Shown here piece after piece: positions 22,535 to 34,478 of a stretch of 64,000 bases of DNA. Origin of the DNA: Argyresthia goedartella (Eukaryota > Arthropoda > Insecta > Lepidoptera > Argyresthiidae); the NCBI GenBank assembly GCA_949825045.1, contig OX463829.1, forward strand, positions 7,006,001 to 7,070,000, given 5' to 3'. A model generated the notes under the pieces. That model was not told where the DNA came from and searched no databases. It saw nothing but the letters and a program-made list of their open reading frames with translations. Each line of letters begins with the position of its first letter. The stretch's first letter is position 1. Position numbers and translations under genes: made by a program.

Positions 22535-22715
22535 TCGGACGTTAGTGTTTCGGAAGCTGTAGGTCCCGGCTACTGCCGCTACGTGGTAGTGGTCGTAAAA
22601 CCCCACCACCAACCCGCACTGAGCCAGCGTGGTGGAGTATGGCTTGATCTTACACGTATCCGGGTAAAGGCCTGTGCCCCTTGGTGGGGACGGGACATTC
22701 ATGGGCTACATTTAT
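22535..22715 (+). mobile_element. SINE family 1, body half
   Basis: Reads CGGACGTTAGTGTTTCGGAAGC, TAGGTCCCGGCTACTGCCGC, GCACTGAGCCAGCGTGGTGG, GCCTGTGCCCCTTGGTGGGG, ending TCATGGGCTACATTT. Continues the head at 21948-22033. Confidence 0.65.
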
Positions 22716-23099
22716 TATTATATTGGGTGCTTACCTATGAAATTGGCGAATTTTTCTTACAGATTCAGGAGTTCATAATTCGAGTAATTCAATAGCTATT
22801 TCCAGTTTTTTTTAATGTTTTAAAATTAATTTCAATATTTTACATCTACTTATAAAATTTTCTTTTAATTTTCAGTTTGATAACTAAAATGTTATCTTCA
22901 AAATCAGTGCCTCCTAAATGTCATCCATTTTCATGATAATATTCGTAATATTTTTTTACAGGTGACACTTTTAAAAAATATATAAAATTTTCTGTTAGCT
23001 AAATGTTGTCTCATTCATACACACAAAGTTTATTAAATTAGGATCTGTTATTCCTAAAAAAAATACAAAAATGTTTGTACTGAAAATTGAGTTAACTTC
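22716..23099. other. intergenic
   Basis: Very AT-rich; nothing recognised. Confidence 0.3.
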
Positions 23100-24553
23100 A
23101 ATTTCTCCATACAAATTCCAAATTCCAAGTCTTTATTACTGTAGATATTTACATATACATAGCAATAGTTATTTTTTGCCACTTCTCTACATTGGACCAA
23201 ACTAAACTGTAGAAACTCCCACAGATAGATTTTTAGATCTCTTTTTAAAAATAGCGTATGCTTAACTAATACAAAATATAATATTTAGTCATTATCATAA
23301 TTAATAAGCAGGAATAAATAATTACAAAATTATTAACAGCAAGGTCTGTGTTGAGCCAGATTAACCCCATACAGACCCATCATTTAAGTAATCTTGAACA
23401 TTGTAATATCCCTTTTTCGACAAAGTCGCTTTAACATGGATTTTAAACTGCTCAAATGGCAATTTCAAGATCTCCAGAGGTCTCTTGTTGTAGTAGAGTA
23501 TGCATTGACCCTTGAAAGAATTGCTAACCTTCGCGAGTCTAAACCGGGGCGCAAGTAGTCTGTGATTATTTCTTAGGTTAACATTACAGCTATCGCTAAG
23601 TTTGGGAAATTTTGTAAGGTTCTTGCGTACATACATTATATTTTCGAAAATAAATTGACTAGCTACAGTTAGTATGTCAATTTCTTTAAAAAGCTGTCTT
23701 AAGGAGTCTGTGCGTTTTAAATTATAAATTGCTCGAATAGCTCTTTTCTGTAAAATAAAAATAATTTGAATATCCACTGCTTTCCCCCACAACAAGATAC
23801 CATAGGACATGACACTATGAAAGTAACTAAAATATACTAGCCTAGATGTAGCCACATCCGTGTTTTGTCTGATGTTCCTAACAGCGTAAGCCGCAGAACT
23901 TAATTTACCAGCCAATTTTTCTATGTGGGGTCCCCACTGCAATTTATTATCAATGGTTATTCCAAGAAACTTCGTGTCATTTACTAATTCTAACGTATTG
24001 CTGTCCGAATTCTAACGTATTGTGTAAGCCGACTACATAAAATTAGTAATTCTTTTAAAGGCTATTGTATACGCTATTACAATAAGGTCCATACTGATAT
24101 TAAAAACTTACCTTTAGACAAGTTTAAAATAATAATAAAACAGAAATTGTATAAAAAAGGTTACTATAGGATATCTGATTACTTAGAGGACAGATGTCCA
24201 TGGGAATATATTGTTTGAGTAACAGGCTGTTTCAATATATAATTAGCATTCATTTTGTAATTTGACAATATTTTATTTAAAAAAGGAAACGCAAAAGATG
24301 CGACGACTGTGGAGTTTCTTCGGTGAGCTCTTCTCCACAGATTCCGCCATTGTGTTAGTGAACTCACCCAAAAAAATGTAATGACGGATCTAAGTGATGT
24401 AACAACATCCTATGGAAATAAATGATTTTTGATTTGATTTGATTTGTCCAACACTAAACTGGTCCCAACTTGCCTGACATTTGGAAGTGAGAATTTGATA
24501 CATTTGGTTTTACCAGCATTTAACAATAAATTGTTAACTGTGAACCAATTCAA
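23100..24553 (-). mobile_element. LINE family A, 5'-truncated copy with nested insertion
   Basis: Minus-strand frame 23942-23361 encodes the end of a reverse transcriptase: LQWGPHIEKLAGKLSSAAYAV, VYFSYFHSVMSYGILLWGKA, LQKRAIRAIYNL, NSFKGQCILYYNKRPLEILK, ending GYYNVQDYLNDGSVWG. The upstream part (24450-24553) continues the same element and matches 63670-63780. The two parts are separated by an inserted plus-strand LINE (24007-24444). The 3' UTR extends to about 23100. Family A is also at 62776-64000. Confidence 0.8.
24007..24444 (+). mobile_element. LINE 3' end inserted inside LINE family A
   Basis: Plus-strand frame encodes SFKGYCIRYYNKVHTDIKNL, KQKLYKKGYYRISDYLEDRCPW then a stop, homologous to the end of family A but from another family. 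It closes with TGATTTTTGATTTGATTTG, a short tandem 3' tail. TGTCC occurs at both borders (24002-24006 and 24445-24449) as a probable target-site duplication. Confidence 0.75.
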
Positions 24554-25085
24554 GGTACGCATAAATTAAATAACATAGCAAGAACCCTAGGTAGATGAAC
24601 CCCAGCACATTGCAGGTGCTCGATGCTTAGACCATCATGTCCCGGCGATTTTCCTCTGACCATTTTACGAATGCTCATAGCTATTTCTTTGGCTTTGAAT
24701 GTTGTGGTTATTTCCGGAACGTGATGGTCCCTAGCATCCAGCACAGTCTGCACCGGCTGCAGCTGAGATTTAACACAAAAATGACTCATAAACAAGTCAG
24801 CAATCTGTTTGGTGTCACTGACCCCATCAACACTTACTGGTTGTGTAGGTTTAGGAGTTAACTTATTTGTCTTCTTCCAAAAATCACAAAAATTCTTTTT
24901 AGAATGGTGCTCGGCCAGTATATCCATTTTAATTTGTTCCTGATTGTTCTGACACCATTTAAGCTTAGATCTGAATAATTTACGGCTTAGGTTCATATCA
25001 TCAAAAACTTCCCCCTGTCTAGGTCTTCCATGTAAAATCCACAACTGAAATTTTTCGCGGGCCATCCCATGAGCAGTACTGACAT

Positions 25086-25086
<1 letters not shown>
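24554..25086 (-). mobile_element. internal LINE fragment (linker and start of reverse transcriptase)
   Basis: 171-codon minus-strand frame (25065-24550) with FRSKLKWCQNNQEQIKMDIL, KKNFCDFWKKTNKLTPKPT and ARDHHVPEITTTFKAKEI, then RKMVRGKSPGHDGLSIEHLQ. This is the region just before the catalytic reverse transcriptase motifs of a different LINE family. It is cut off at both ends. Confidence 0.7.
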
Positions 25087-25141
<55 letters not shown>

Positions 25142-27517
25142 CAAAACTCAAAACGTTTATTCTGTAAATAGGCCACAAGGGCACTTTCACATGTCATTTC
25201 ATTTCATTTTTTACAGAACATTTGGTATTATTATTTGTATCTTATTATCAGAAAAAAAAAAGTACTTAATTATTGTTTCTGAGAGATGTAAAGAGTCTCA
25301 AATGTCATAATAAAATAATTAAAATATAAATAACAGAGATGTATAGTCTCTTTAGTCAATAATACAATGATAATAGGAGATGTAAATGGTCCCCACAGTC
25401 AAAAGTTGTATAATTAAATTAATCTTTGGAGGTGTAAAAGGCCTCCAAGTGTCCAGTAAAAGAAACTCTGGCAGTGAGGATGCTCACAATTAATTAGAAC
25501 AATTCAGTCCCAAGCATTTTTATCGTCTATGTACTCTTTAATACTGTAGTAAGCTTTAGAAATAAGCCTTTGCTTGATGTATTTCTTGAACTTATTAATT
25601 GATAGATCTGTCAAAGTGCTTGGGAGTTTATTGTAAAATCTTACACAATTACCCTTGAACGAGTTTTTTATTTTATGGAGCCGAGTAGTGGGCACTGCAA
25701 GTTTGTCCTTGTTTCTAGTATTAAAGTTATGTATATCACAGTTTCTTCGAAAGTTTACAATGTTCTTATGGACATACATAATACTCTCGTAAATATATTG
25801 ACTATGGACTGTCAATATATTTACTTCTTTAAACTTATTTCTAAGAGAATCTCTATTATTCATTTTATAAATCGCACGAACAGCCCGCTTCTGCAGCACA
25901 AAAATAGTATTTATGTCAGCAGCACTGCCCCAGAGCAGAATACCGTAGGACATAATACTATGAAAATAACTAAAATAAACTAATCTGGCTGTTTTTAAAT
26001 CTGTCAAGTGACGGATTTTCCTGCATGCAAAAGCTGCAGAGCTCAGTCTGTTCGATAGCTTATCAATATGTGGACCCCATTGGAGTTTGGAATCCAACGT
26101 TATACCTAGAAACACTGTGCTGGTTACCAATTCCAATTCCTCATTTTTAATTGTTATACATGTCTGATTATTTTTAACGTTAGTAGTAAGAAACTTAACA
26201 CATTTAGTCTTTTTCTCATTTAATAGCAAATTATTAACATTAAACCAATTTACCACTCTTGATATGGTATTGTTCACGTGATCATCATTAGCGTGTTGGT
26301 TTCGCTTTGTTTTAAAAATAAGTGAGGTGTCATCAGCAAACAGTACCATATCATGACAGTCCCTTCCTAGATAGGGTAAGTCGTTTATATAGATGAGGAA
26401 TAGGAAGGGTCCCAATATTGAGCCCTGTGGCACGCCCAAAGAAACCAATGATCCTGGTGATCGTTCTCCGTTTACGTCTACCCTTTGTATTCTTCCGTTC
26501 AGATAAGATTTTAACAAATTCAATGACGTGTCTCTAACTCCATAATGATGTAATTTCCTGATCAATATTTCATGACAAACGCAATCAAAAGCCTTAGATA
26601 AGTCACAAAAAATGCCTAGGGCATCTTGTGACTCTTCCCAGGCATCAAAAATACTTTCAATGAACTGAATTCCGGCATCTGTTGTTGAACGACCGCGAGT
26701 GAATCCAAACTGTTTGTTATGCATTAGCTTATTTGATTCAAAATAATGTAATAGCTGTGATAAGATTAATTTCTCAAAAATTTTACTAAAAGTTGGTAGT
26801 ATTGATATAGGTCTGAAATTGGTGGGGTCTTGAGTACTACCTGCTTTGAAGAGGGGAATTATCTTACTTTGTTTCATTAAATCAGGAAATTCACCGCAGT
26901 CTATACAATTGTTGAAAATGACCGCTAGGTCAGGTGCAATTAATTCGATCAGGGATTTAACGACGTGAACAGAGAGTCCCCAAAGATCATTCGTTTTCTT
27001 AACATTTATCAATTTAAATGCCTTTACGACATCTGAACTTGTGACGAGCTTAAAATTCAAGTATGAAGCACACTCTGAGACATTATCTTTTAATATTGCA
27101 ACAGCAGACAAAGGTGACGAATTTAAATACTTAGTCGTGGAAGCCGGTGCATTAGTAAAAAACGATTCAAATTCCACCCTGTTTTCCACCCTGTAATTTG
27201 TTTTTTATGATTTTTGGAAGTTACATAACTAATTATTGATGCCTCCCTTATAGAATCTATAATACTGCTGTAAAGACCGTCTATGATAGATCTATGATCT
27301 AGTTTATCACACTGTTTATTACAACAATTTTGAAACTGTACTGTAAAATCTATCAAACGAAGTTTATTGTTACAATATTTACTGTACTTACTAATTTGAT
27401 CCAGTGTCCTTACCCCCCATTTTACTTTATTTGGTATTATTTTATCCTTATTATGTATCTTAGGACTAACTAAGTTCAAATTACATTTTATTGATAAGGG
27501 CAAATGATCTGACCAGT
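25087..27517 (-). mobile_element. LINE family B with long reverse transcriptase ORF and poly(A) end
   Basis: The frame 27189-25504 (561 codons) carries reverse transcriptase motifs in order: NFRPISILPTFSKIFEKLI, QFGFTRGRSTTDAG, DLSKAFDCVCHEIL, GVPQGSILGPFLFLIYINDL, catalytic FADD, VNNLLLNEKKTKCVKF, FLGITLDSKLQWGPHI. Upstream, in another frame (27503-27123), the linker follows the endonuclease end WSDHLPL. A frameshift lies near 27180 beside a short CCACCCTG duplication. The 3' UTR ends in an uninterrupted 55-base T tract (25087-25141), the plus-strand image of a poly(A) tail. It is 5'-truncated in the endonuclease. Clade Jockey/CR1-like by motif style. Confidence 0.85.
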
Positions 27518-29480
27518 ACCAGCTGCCGAATACTTTCTAGTTAACGTAACAATCCACCAGCAAAATACACCATCGCTCACATTCACGCCCAAGAATCCAG
27601 CGGATGCAGTGAAATCTATCAACCTCAACGTCACAGGACACCACTACGACAGCGTATACTTGCTTGAATCGCCAAATTTACACACGGATCAAGCAACCGA
27701 TAACCAAACTGATAACACCATACTTTCCCCGATACTTAATGCAACACCCATGACCTCCTCAGGGTCAACCATAACATCAACAGAAGAGATCTCAGACAAC
27801 ACCGGATATACGATGATACGAAACAGCCCCATATTTAAACCACAAGTCACATGCGAGCGTATGCGCATTGCTACTTGGAACGTTAGAGGATGCGCCGAAA
27901 TAACTAAAAGACTCAACATTGACGCGGAATTGATTGACTAACAAAAACATACACATAGCCTATATACAGGAAACAAACATGATACATATGTCAAAACACT
28001 ATCTCTGGTATCTGTATGCTCGCATCGGACAAGACGCTATATATATTGCACACAAATATTTTAAAAGTTACATCAAAAGAAAATGCATGTACAAGGGCGA
28101 GCTTGTCTCTAAAAAGAGATTTCTTCCAGCAAAACAAGGCATTACAGGAATTGCTATCATAAAAGGGTAGGCAGTGCACAATAATTACTATAACTAAAAT
28201 GCCTAGGAATAAATTAAAATATCTGTAAAATACAGATAGCAAATACGAAATAATTACCGATATATAAACTTTACATATAATAATATAAATACAATAACTT
28301 TTACGAAAGAGACAGGTAGTGCTCTTTGATATGTTTCTTAAAAGAAAAAAGAGTCGGACTGTCTCATATAGTGCAAAGAGGTGCGTTCCAGAGTCGGACC
28401 GCCCGCAACCTGAAAGTGCGTTTATACGCAGCGCTGCTATGCCGCGGAGTAGCTAAAAGTGATTAATTAAATATCATCGGAGAAATGCTCATGGCAAACT
28501 TAAAAGTAGAAAGACGAAAATTCTTATAAGAGACCCCATAAACAACCAGTGAATTGGACGTAGTTCCAATACGAACCGTAAACGAAATCAAATATCTCGG
28601 CACATATATTACGGCAGGACATAGGACACAATAAAAAAGAGGTGCCGGCAAGCCATATGCAATTCCAAGGCCCTAATTTTATAAAGAAATCCAACATGGA
28701 CTGAAATATAGTGCGCCTGATTTACAAAATGGTCATTGCACTGTTTATAAAATACGGACAAAAAGCGGCAACCCTCACTAAAGCAAACAGTTGACAGTCA
28801 GTATATGAACGCCTGATCCTCAGAGACATGTTTGCGAACGCCAGAAGCTATCCAAGATACCACAAAATTCATGACTGACTACAGGGCAAAACGATAACCA
28901 AACGAATCAAAAACCACCGGATGTGTTTCTATACATATTCTGCGACGCCCACAACAGCACTTACTACACGCTCCATTCAAATACGAAGCAAGGAAGAAGA
29001 AAGTCGGCCGACATATATACACCTGAAAAGATTTCCGTAAGCATGACATCAAATACTACGGTGAAGAACACAGTTACTGGACAGAATCATCACACAACAG
29101 GGACGAAGTCAGGATGGTCTATAGGCAAATATACCGTATCCCAGAAACAGACAGCGAAAGCGAAACTGGGAACTTACCGGATAACCCAAACGAACACGAC
29201 TCAGGAAACTCAACTAATAACAATAACTGAAAATAGAAGGAAAATAAGAACTTGAAGAAAACAACAGCTGCTCTCCAAATCCCACATCCTCCCCATTCCA
29301 CATATCCTATATTGGCTTCAGGCTGAAGAGTCGGTCGATTGAATTCACTATCCTTCCCCTCTTATAGAGCAGGTCATTACGCCCCCCCTCAAAACTTGTG
29401 CCCTCTGGTATGCCGGCCGAAAGACCGGAACAGGTTTAGAACCCTGGCTGGAGAAGCACCATTCATTCATTCATTCATTT
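27518..29480 (+). mobile_element. OTU-endonuclease retroelement, copy 1 (5'-truncated, deleted)
   Basis: Near-identical, in opposite orientation, to 42411-44400. It begins in the OTU domain (CCGAATACTTTCTAG), keeps NLNVTGHHYDSVYLLE (OTU histidine block), then MRIATWNVRGC and HIAYIQETN, the first two motifs of an APE-type endonuclease. At 28040-28455 a 3' fragment of another LINE lies in antisense. After it come decayed thumb/C-terminal pieces (VNEIKYLGTYITAG near 28590) and the tail ATTCATTCATTC (29460-29478). The reverse transcriptase core is missing. Relative to copy 2 about 45 bp next to the nested fragment are absent. Confidence 0.8.
28040..28455 (-). mobile_element. LINE 3' end nested in OTU element copy 1
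   Basis: On the minus strand it encodes RHSSAAYKRTFRLRAVRLWN, then a UTR with GGAAGAAATCTCTTTTTAGA and TTGTGTGCAATA. The same fragment sits at the equivalent place in copy 2 (43441-43860). Other ends of this LINE family are at 33993, 40958 and 41712. Confidence 0.7.
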
Positions 29481-29584
29481 CTTAGAGCACGTCATTCATT
29501 TAATACTGGGTGTACATTCCAAAAGCAGATACCTACTTCTCAAAGAAGAACGCATAAGAAAGGAAATACTTACATTACATACGA

Positions 29585-29806
29585 CCCGAATATCCGAGTC
29601 GGCAGTGACCCTGCCTACGAATCCAAGGGTCCCGGGTTCGAGTCCCGAACGGATGTTTGTACCGTAGTCATGGTGGTTTATCTATCTAAGTATAACATTT
29701 ATCTATTATGTTATCGTATTAAGTATGTGTATCGTTGTCTAGTACCCAAGATACAGGGAATCCTAGTTTGGGGCTAGATCAATGTGTGTAAATAGTGTCC
29801 AAGGTA
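29585..29806 (+). mobile_element. tRNA-derived SINE (family 3)
   Basis: Head with B-box-like GGTCCCGGGTTCGAGTCCCG, body with TCGTTGTCTAGTACCC and GATCAATGTGTGTAAATAGTGTCC. Related to 41862-42066, which shows the same order. Confidence 0.55.
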
Positions 29807-29839
29807 TCATTATTATTGATTTTACTGTTTATTTTTAAG

Positions 29840-30150
29840 ATAGTCAATAGAAGAACAACGCAGTTTATCCCCAAGGATTTACGTCTTCTATAATTTGACA
29901 ATGAGTTATGTCCCTTCGAACATAATTTACTTTTAATAAACGTTTTGATTGTATGTGTGGGTAAGCTTTGAATAGTATCGGGGAGCTTATTGTAAAAGCG
30001 TATACATTGGCCGATGAAGGAATTGGAAAATTTGTGGAGTCTAGAGGGAGAGAGAGCGACAGTTTAGTCTTATTTCTAGTATTAAAATTATGGTCATAGC
30101 ATATTTTTTTTAAACAGTTGGATATTTTTCTTGACATAGACACGTGGGCA
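29840..30150 (-). mobile_element. LINE reverse transcriptase C-terminal fragment
   Basis: Minus-strand frames read DHNFNTRNKTKL, NSFIGQCIRFYNKLPDTIQSLP and finally IEDVNPWG, the same C-terminal order as families A and B. A frameshift separates the first block from the rest. Confidence 0.65.
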
Positions 30151-30301
30151 TGGTGGTCTTAAAGCACATGCAAAAGAAAAAATGTGAAGCCCGCAAATTT
30201 TAGTTAGGTACTTCAAAAATTTGGTGTATTTTGTACGGAATCCTCGGTGCGCGAGACCGACTCGCACTTGGCCTTTTTGCCATTTACCAAGAGAGTATTT
30301 A
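30151..30301. repeat. short insect dispersed repeat
   Basis: The minus strand reads GGCCAAGTGCGAGTCGGTCT then CGCGCACCGAGGATTCCGTA, a phrase seen again in part at 36455 (GGTCAAGTGCGCGTCGGATC). Confidence 0.45.
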
Positions 30302-30560
30302 ATCGCACAGCATATATACTGATTTTCACAGCAAAAAAGGCTCAGAAAAACACTTTTTATGCTTTAAGTATTTTTGTTGTTCTTACATGTACGAATACGA
30401 AGGATAAAGGGGGCTTCGCTTCGCTCACCCCGTTTACCCTTCTCCTAAGCTACCGCAGTATTTTTCCCTGGTATTTGCTGTAAAATCAGTATATTTGCTG
30501 TGTGAATCAGTATGTATTATTTTTGTGCAGTTTAATATTTCCCTAAGTAATGGTTTTTTC
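30302..30560 (-). repeat. dispersed repeat family D
   Basis: Inverse orientation to 20155. It has TTTTTGTTGTTCTTACATGTACG, GGGGGCTTCGCTTCGCTCACCCC, CCTAAGCTACCGCAGTATTTT and GTGCAGTTTAATATTTCCC. Confidence 0.55.
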
Positions 30561-30702
30561 TGGTAGGTAATTTCGTTAAATTTGGTTTTCGCGAGTTTTC
30601 CCTCTGCTGACCGAATTTAAGAACTTGAACACGTCAAAAGCGATTTGGTAAGAAACATATTTTTGCAGTGTTTTGAAGGCTAATCTGATGTAGAATAATA
30701 AT

Positions 30703-31013
30703 AAATGTAGCCCATTAATGCCTCCACCGAGGGGCACGGGTACGGGCATCCAGATACGACTAAGATTGAGCCATAGTCCACCACGCTGGCTCAGTGCGGT
30801 TTGATGGCGGGGTGTCGGGCTTGTAGCTTATCAAGCTGCCCTATTAGCCGTAGACACAGCTTTTACGACTACAATCCCCGAGTAGCGATAGTAGCCGGGA
30901 CCTACATATTAACGTGTCATCCGAAACACGGAAGCGTCCGAAACAAATGCCACATAGAACGAACACCCATCCAGTACCCGTCTCGGCCAGATGTTGCGAT
31001 CGTTTCCGATGTA
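30703..31013 (-). mobile_element. SINE family 1, diverged copy
   Basis: Carries the family body in reverse: ATGTAGCCCATTAATG, CCACGCTGGCTCAGTGCGG, CGATAGTAGCCGGGACCTAC and CGTGTCATCCGAAACACGGA. The tRNA-like head is not recognisable; the left part has an extra segment near 30810-30870. Confidence 0.6.
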
Positions 31014-31992
31014 TAAATATAAATAATATTGCCCTGTATAAATAATATTGCATAATACAATATTTTTGTTCTAGGTAGGTACCAAATTTAGTGAAATACT
31101 GCAATGACTAAAACGTGCTAAAAATAGGGTTTTATTCTTAAATTTTAGTTTACAGTTAACACTTTTTAGCGACTATTTGATACTGGCAGGTCCGCCTGTC
31201 CTTCATCATCACTATCCAGATAATTTGAAACGGACAAACCCTTTCACTGCGAAGTTATGTATGTTTTTTGCTGTTTGATACATAGCAAACGAAAAAATAA
31301 AATAAAACCCTTAAAAAGAAATAGAGAAGAGGAGGGAATTTCAATAAAAATTGACGATAAAACTTGATCCCCTTCAACCCTGTTCGATATGTGCACTTTA
31401 TAAAGACTCACACTGTATATTAGTACGCTACTAGTATTTGTTAAAGCTATGCATAGCTTATTCAGAACGGTAATCGTCTGAAAACGAACAAAAGCACACA
31501 GCATCATTTATCTTGCCCGATGAATGTAAGTACCGGTGCCTTGTACGTACATAGGAAGACTGCTTTGCTGGGGGTTTTTACAGTGCCCGAACCTCCTAGG
31601 TGTTATATTGCTAGAATGCTCGCTAACTTGGGCACAAATGTGCCTCTGCCACCCCGTATGTGAAAAGGTGTGACGCTATGCATGCTGCATTGCAACACAT
31701 TCTTTACTACACGTGTCTCTGCTACACGTTGGTAACGTAAGAAACAACGTATTAGTTCTTTAGCTCACACAAATAGCGCCTAATTGATTAAGCTAAACTA
31801 TATTTTCAGTTATGAGTCCTCCTTTTGACACACAGCTCCACATACATATAATATAGCCGACTGTAGATATGGGATCCTTATGTGTTCCTACAAGTAAGAA
31901 TTTACGTAACAAAATGATATTTCAGATTACAAACATAAACACTACTCGCTCTAAGTATCTTTCTAAACAAACCGCTTCATCCGTAAAGCGAA
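31014..31992. other. intergenic
   Basis: AT-rich. A repeat piece (TGGGCACAAATGTGCCTCTGCCACC at 31628) also occurs near 3076. No gene supported. Confidence 0.3.
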
Positions 31993-32011
31993 CTATTTAT
32001 CACAACTAACA

Positions 32012-32173
32012 ATGACCACAAGAACAATAGCTACCACAGCAACAAACCGCCCTAGCCCGCCCGCCCAACCGGTCGCCCAGTGTAAAAGCAGCCCCAATCG
32101 AATCTGTCAGGGCGGGCGCGCTGTTATCACAAATCCCCAGTCTTGCTCCAGCCGTCGGCCAGACTACACGTTG
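32012..32173 (+). other. candidate coding exon with splice donor
   Basis: 54 open codons from an ATG, GC-rich against AT-rich surroundings, ending exactly at TTG before a consensus donor GTAAGT in phase 0. The peptide includes CKSSPNRICQGGRAVITNPQ and ends RRPDYTL. No known domain recognised and no partner exon found within several kb. It may be a first exon of an unrecognised gene or chance. Confidence 0.25.
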
Positions 32174-33992
32174 GTAAGTTTCCCTTATTTACCATACCTT
32201 ATCATTAGATTAATCGCTACTGACCAACTCTTACTGTCTAAACCGAAAGCGGGTTTACTGAAATATTTTACGAAGCTACGTAAAGTTTTAGATCAATTTA
32301 TTGTTTGCGATTGAAAGCTTCTATTAGTTACAGTCTGTTTTCCTTTTGGTTGTACAATCTGTAGATACTGATTATGGACATCGGTAATTTATTTATGAGT
32401 TATGGAATATTCATTGGCTCTATCCAATTCTTGGTGTTTATGTTTCAATACATTACAGTTTTCCAATAATGACACAGCTATTTCACTAACCTTTTCGCCT
32501 TTCGTTTGGTTATGGATTTAAGGGTTAAAGTTGCTTGTTTGTTTTAATAATGCGTTTTTCAGGGAAATGCGTGCTACGAGTTGTTTTATGGGTTAGTAAC
32601 GTCACGTTGAGACGATAGGGGTAAAACATAGGGTTTTTTTCGAATCCATTTACTCCACCATAAAAACATCTACGGATTTTATTTTTTTGAGTAAATGTTT
32701 ATTGATTTATGCAGATTCTCACTGAAAGTACAAGCGACTGGATGAAAAAAATTATTTACGAAAATACCTCTAATTAGTTTATTTTTTTCCTGTAGTTCTG
32801 AAATACTAACTAATTTAATTGCGGAATTGCATTTAAAATGTGGGTATTGTGTATTCGTAAACTCTCCTTGAAAATATTTTTGACAAAATAGCGTAGTTTA
32901 TATTTAAACAATTTTTATGTGGTTTGAATGGTGTGGTTTAGTCGGGAGCGTTGTTCGCGCTCTATTTTTTCTTCGTATTCCCGCTTTTACATATCGCCTT
33001 AAGGGATCTTTTACGATCGCTGCATAATTATTCTGTAGACCTTCCACTAACTACGAGTAAAGTATGCGTATTCTGCGTATATACGTGCATTTTACCGCAT
33101 TCGCTGAGATGCGGTCGCGTCGTCGACTTTACCAAACGGTCCAAATTGGTTCAAGTTCATTGGCTTTATCCATCTGTACGTAATTAACTTTTATTCATGT
33201 AGCGATCTCTTCACCAATTTCATCTACGGCCTCATCTGAAACTTCAAAGCGCTATTCGGAACTTTGCGGGTAGACAGATAACGAACGCAAACACGCTAAT
33301 TCCCTTAAAACTCCAAAGTCTCTGCCATGGGTAATTGCTCTTTTAATGTTATTAGCTGTGATTTATTACATGTTATGAAAGATCTTTACTGTGTACAAAC
33401 TTATATTATCCAAGTTATTGAATTACTAGCTCTGTAATTTAATTACTTGGGGTAATTTAGGTATAGTGCGGGTGATGGAGGGATGTTGGTCTCGCTAGGG
33501 AAAAGTGAGAAATAAAGATAAACCAAAGATCAGTTAAAATTCGAATAAAAAGCTGCCAGTCGGCGAAAAAAATTAAAAAACCAAGGTAGCCCAAAAACCA
33601 CCTGACTTCACGAGAAATCTTTTCCGGATGAGTCCTAATGACCCCCGCGCCGGTACATCGGAGCGATTTCCTTCGCAGGAGGAATGTCCTCCCGCACCTC
33701 CCGCACCCCCACTGCGACAAAGCCTCTCCAATAAGGACGAGGCAGGGTAGGCTCTAGGAGTTTCTTTTTAATTATTATATTAGGTACACAAAACAGCAGT
33801 GGAGATTATAAATCAAACTAAAAAACAGAAGACGTAAGGGTTTAGATGGTAAAGCTAAAGATAAACATAGGTGCTATACAGAAAAAGGAAATCATTATTA
33901 CTTACTTAACTAAATAAGTTGAGGAGGAGGAGCTGAGTTAAGGAGGGAGAAACCTAGAATTGCTCTGGAGACATGTTTTAGTTGCACTGAAA
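32174..33992. other. intergenic or intronic
   Basis: AT-rich. A GC-richer patch at 33640-33720 (CTCCCGCACCTCCCGCACCCC) resembles degraded LINE sequence. No coding exon can be supported. Confidence 0.3.
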
Positions 33993-34115
33993 CGCGAAAA
34001 GATGAATACGTTTATAATCCCATCTTAACCTTAACCTCGCCTTTGTTCACTATTTTAACGTAACTATAGATTTTTTATATGTTTTGTGTGCAATAAAGAA
34101 ATGATGAATTATGAA
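33993..34115 (+). mobile_element. LINE 3' end fragment
   Basis: Ends TTATATGTTTTGTGTGCAATAAAGAAATGATG, the same tail as at 40958-41063. Only the terminal part is present. Confidence 0.5.
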
Positions 34116-34478
34116 TATTATATTCTTCTTTTCGTTTTGGACCGAGCGAGCGAAGGGCTACTTTTTGACAAGATAGGAGGCCGATTTTGCTTTCGTCTGT
34201 CTCTATGTCCCTATGTGTGTCTGTCAGTTCCGGTCTCGGGGCCAGTTTTCAAGCGATCCTCACAAAACTTGGCACACGTGTTCCTTGAATTAAAAGCTTT
34301 TTTTGTCGAGAGCTTTTCTCAATTCCCCCCCCCCCCCAAACAAAACCCATACAAAAAAATATGACGTCATAACTCCCCTGAGTTATGACGAGAAAGAATC
34401 AATTTGACGAGCTTTTCGTTTTCACAAAATAAGGTACCCTTGGTTAATTCTTTGTATTTTTATGTACCTTATAAATAA

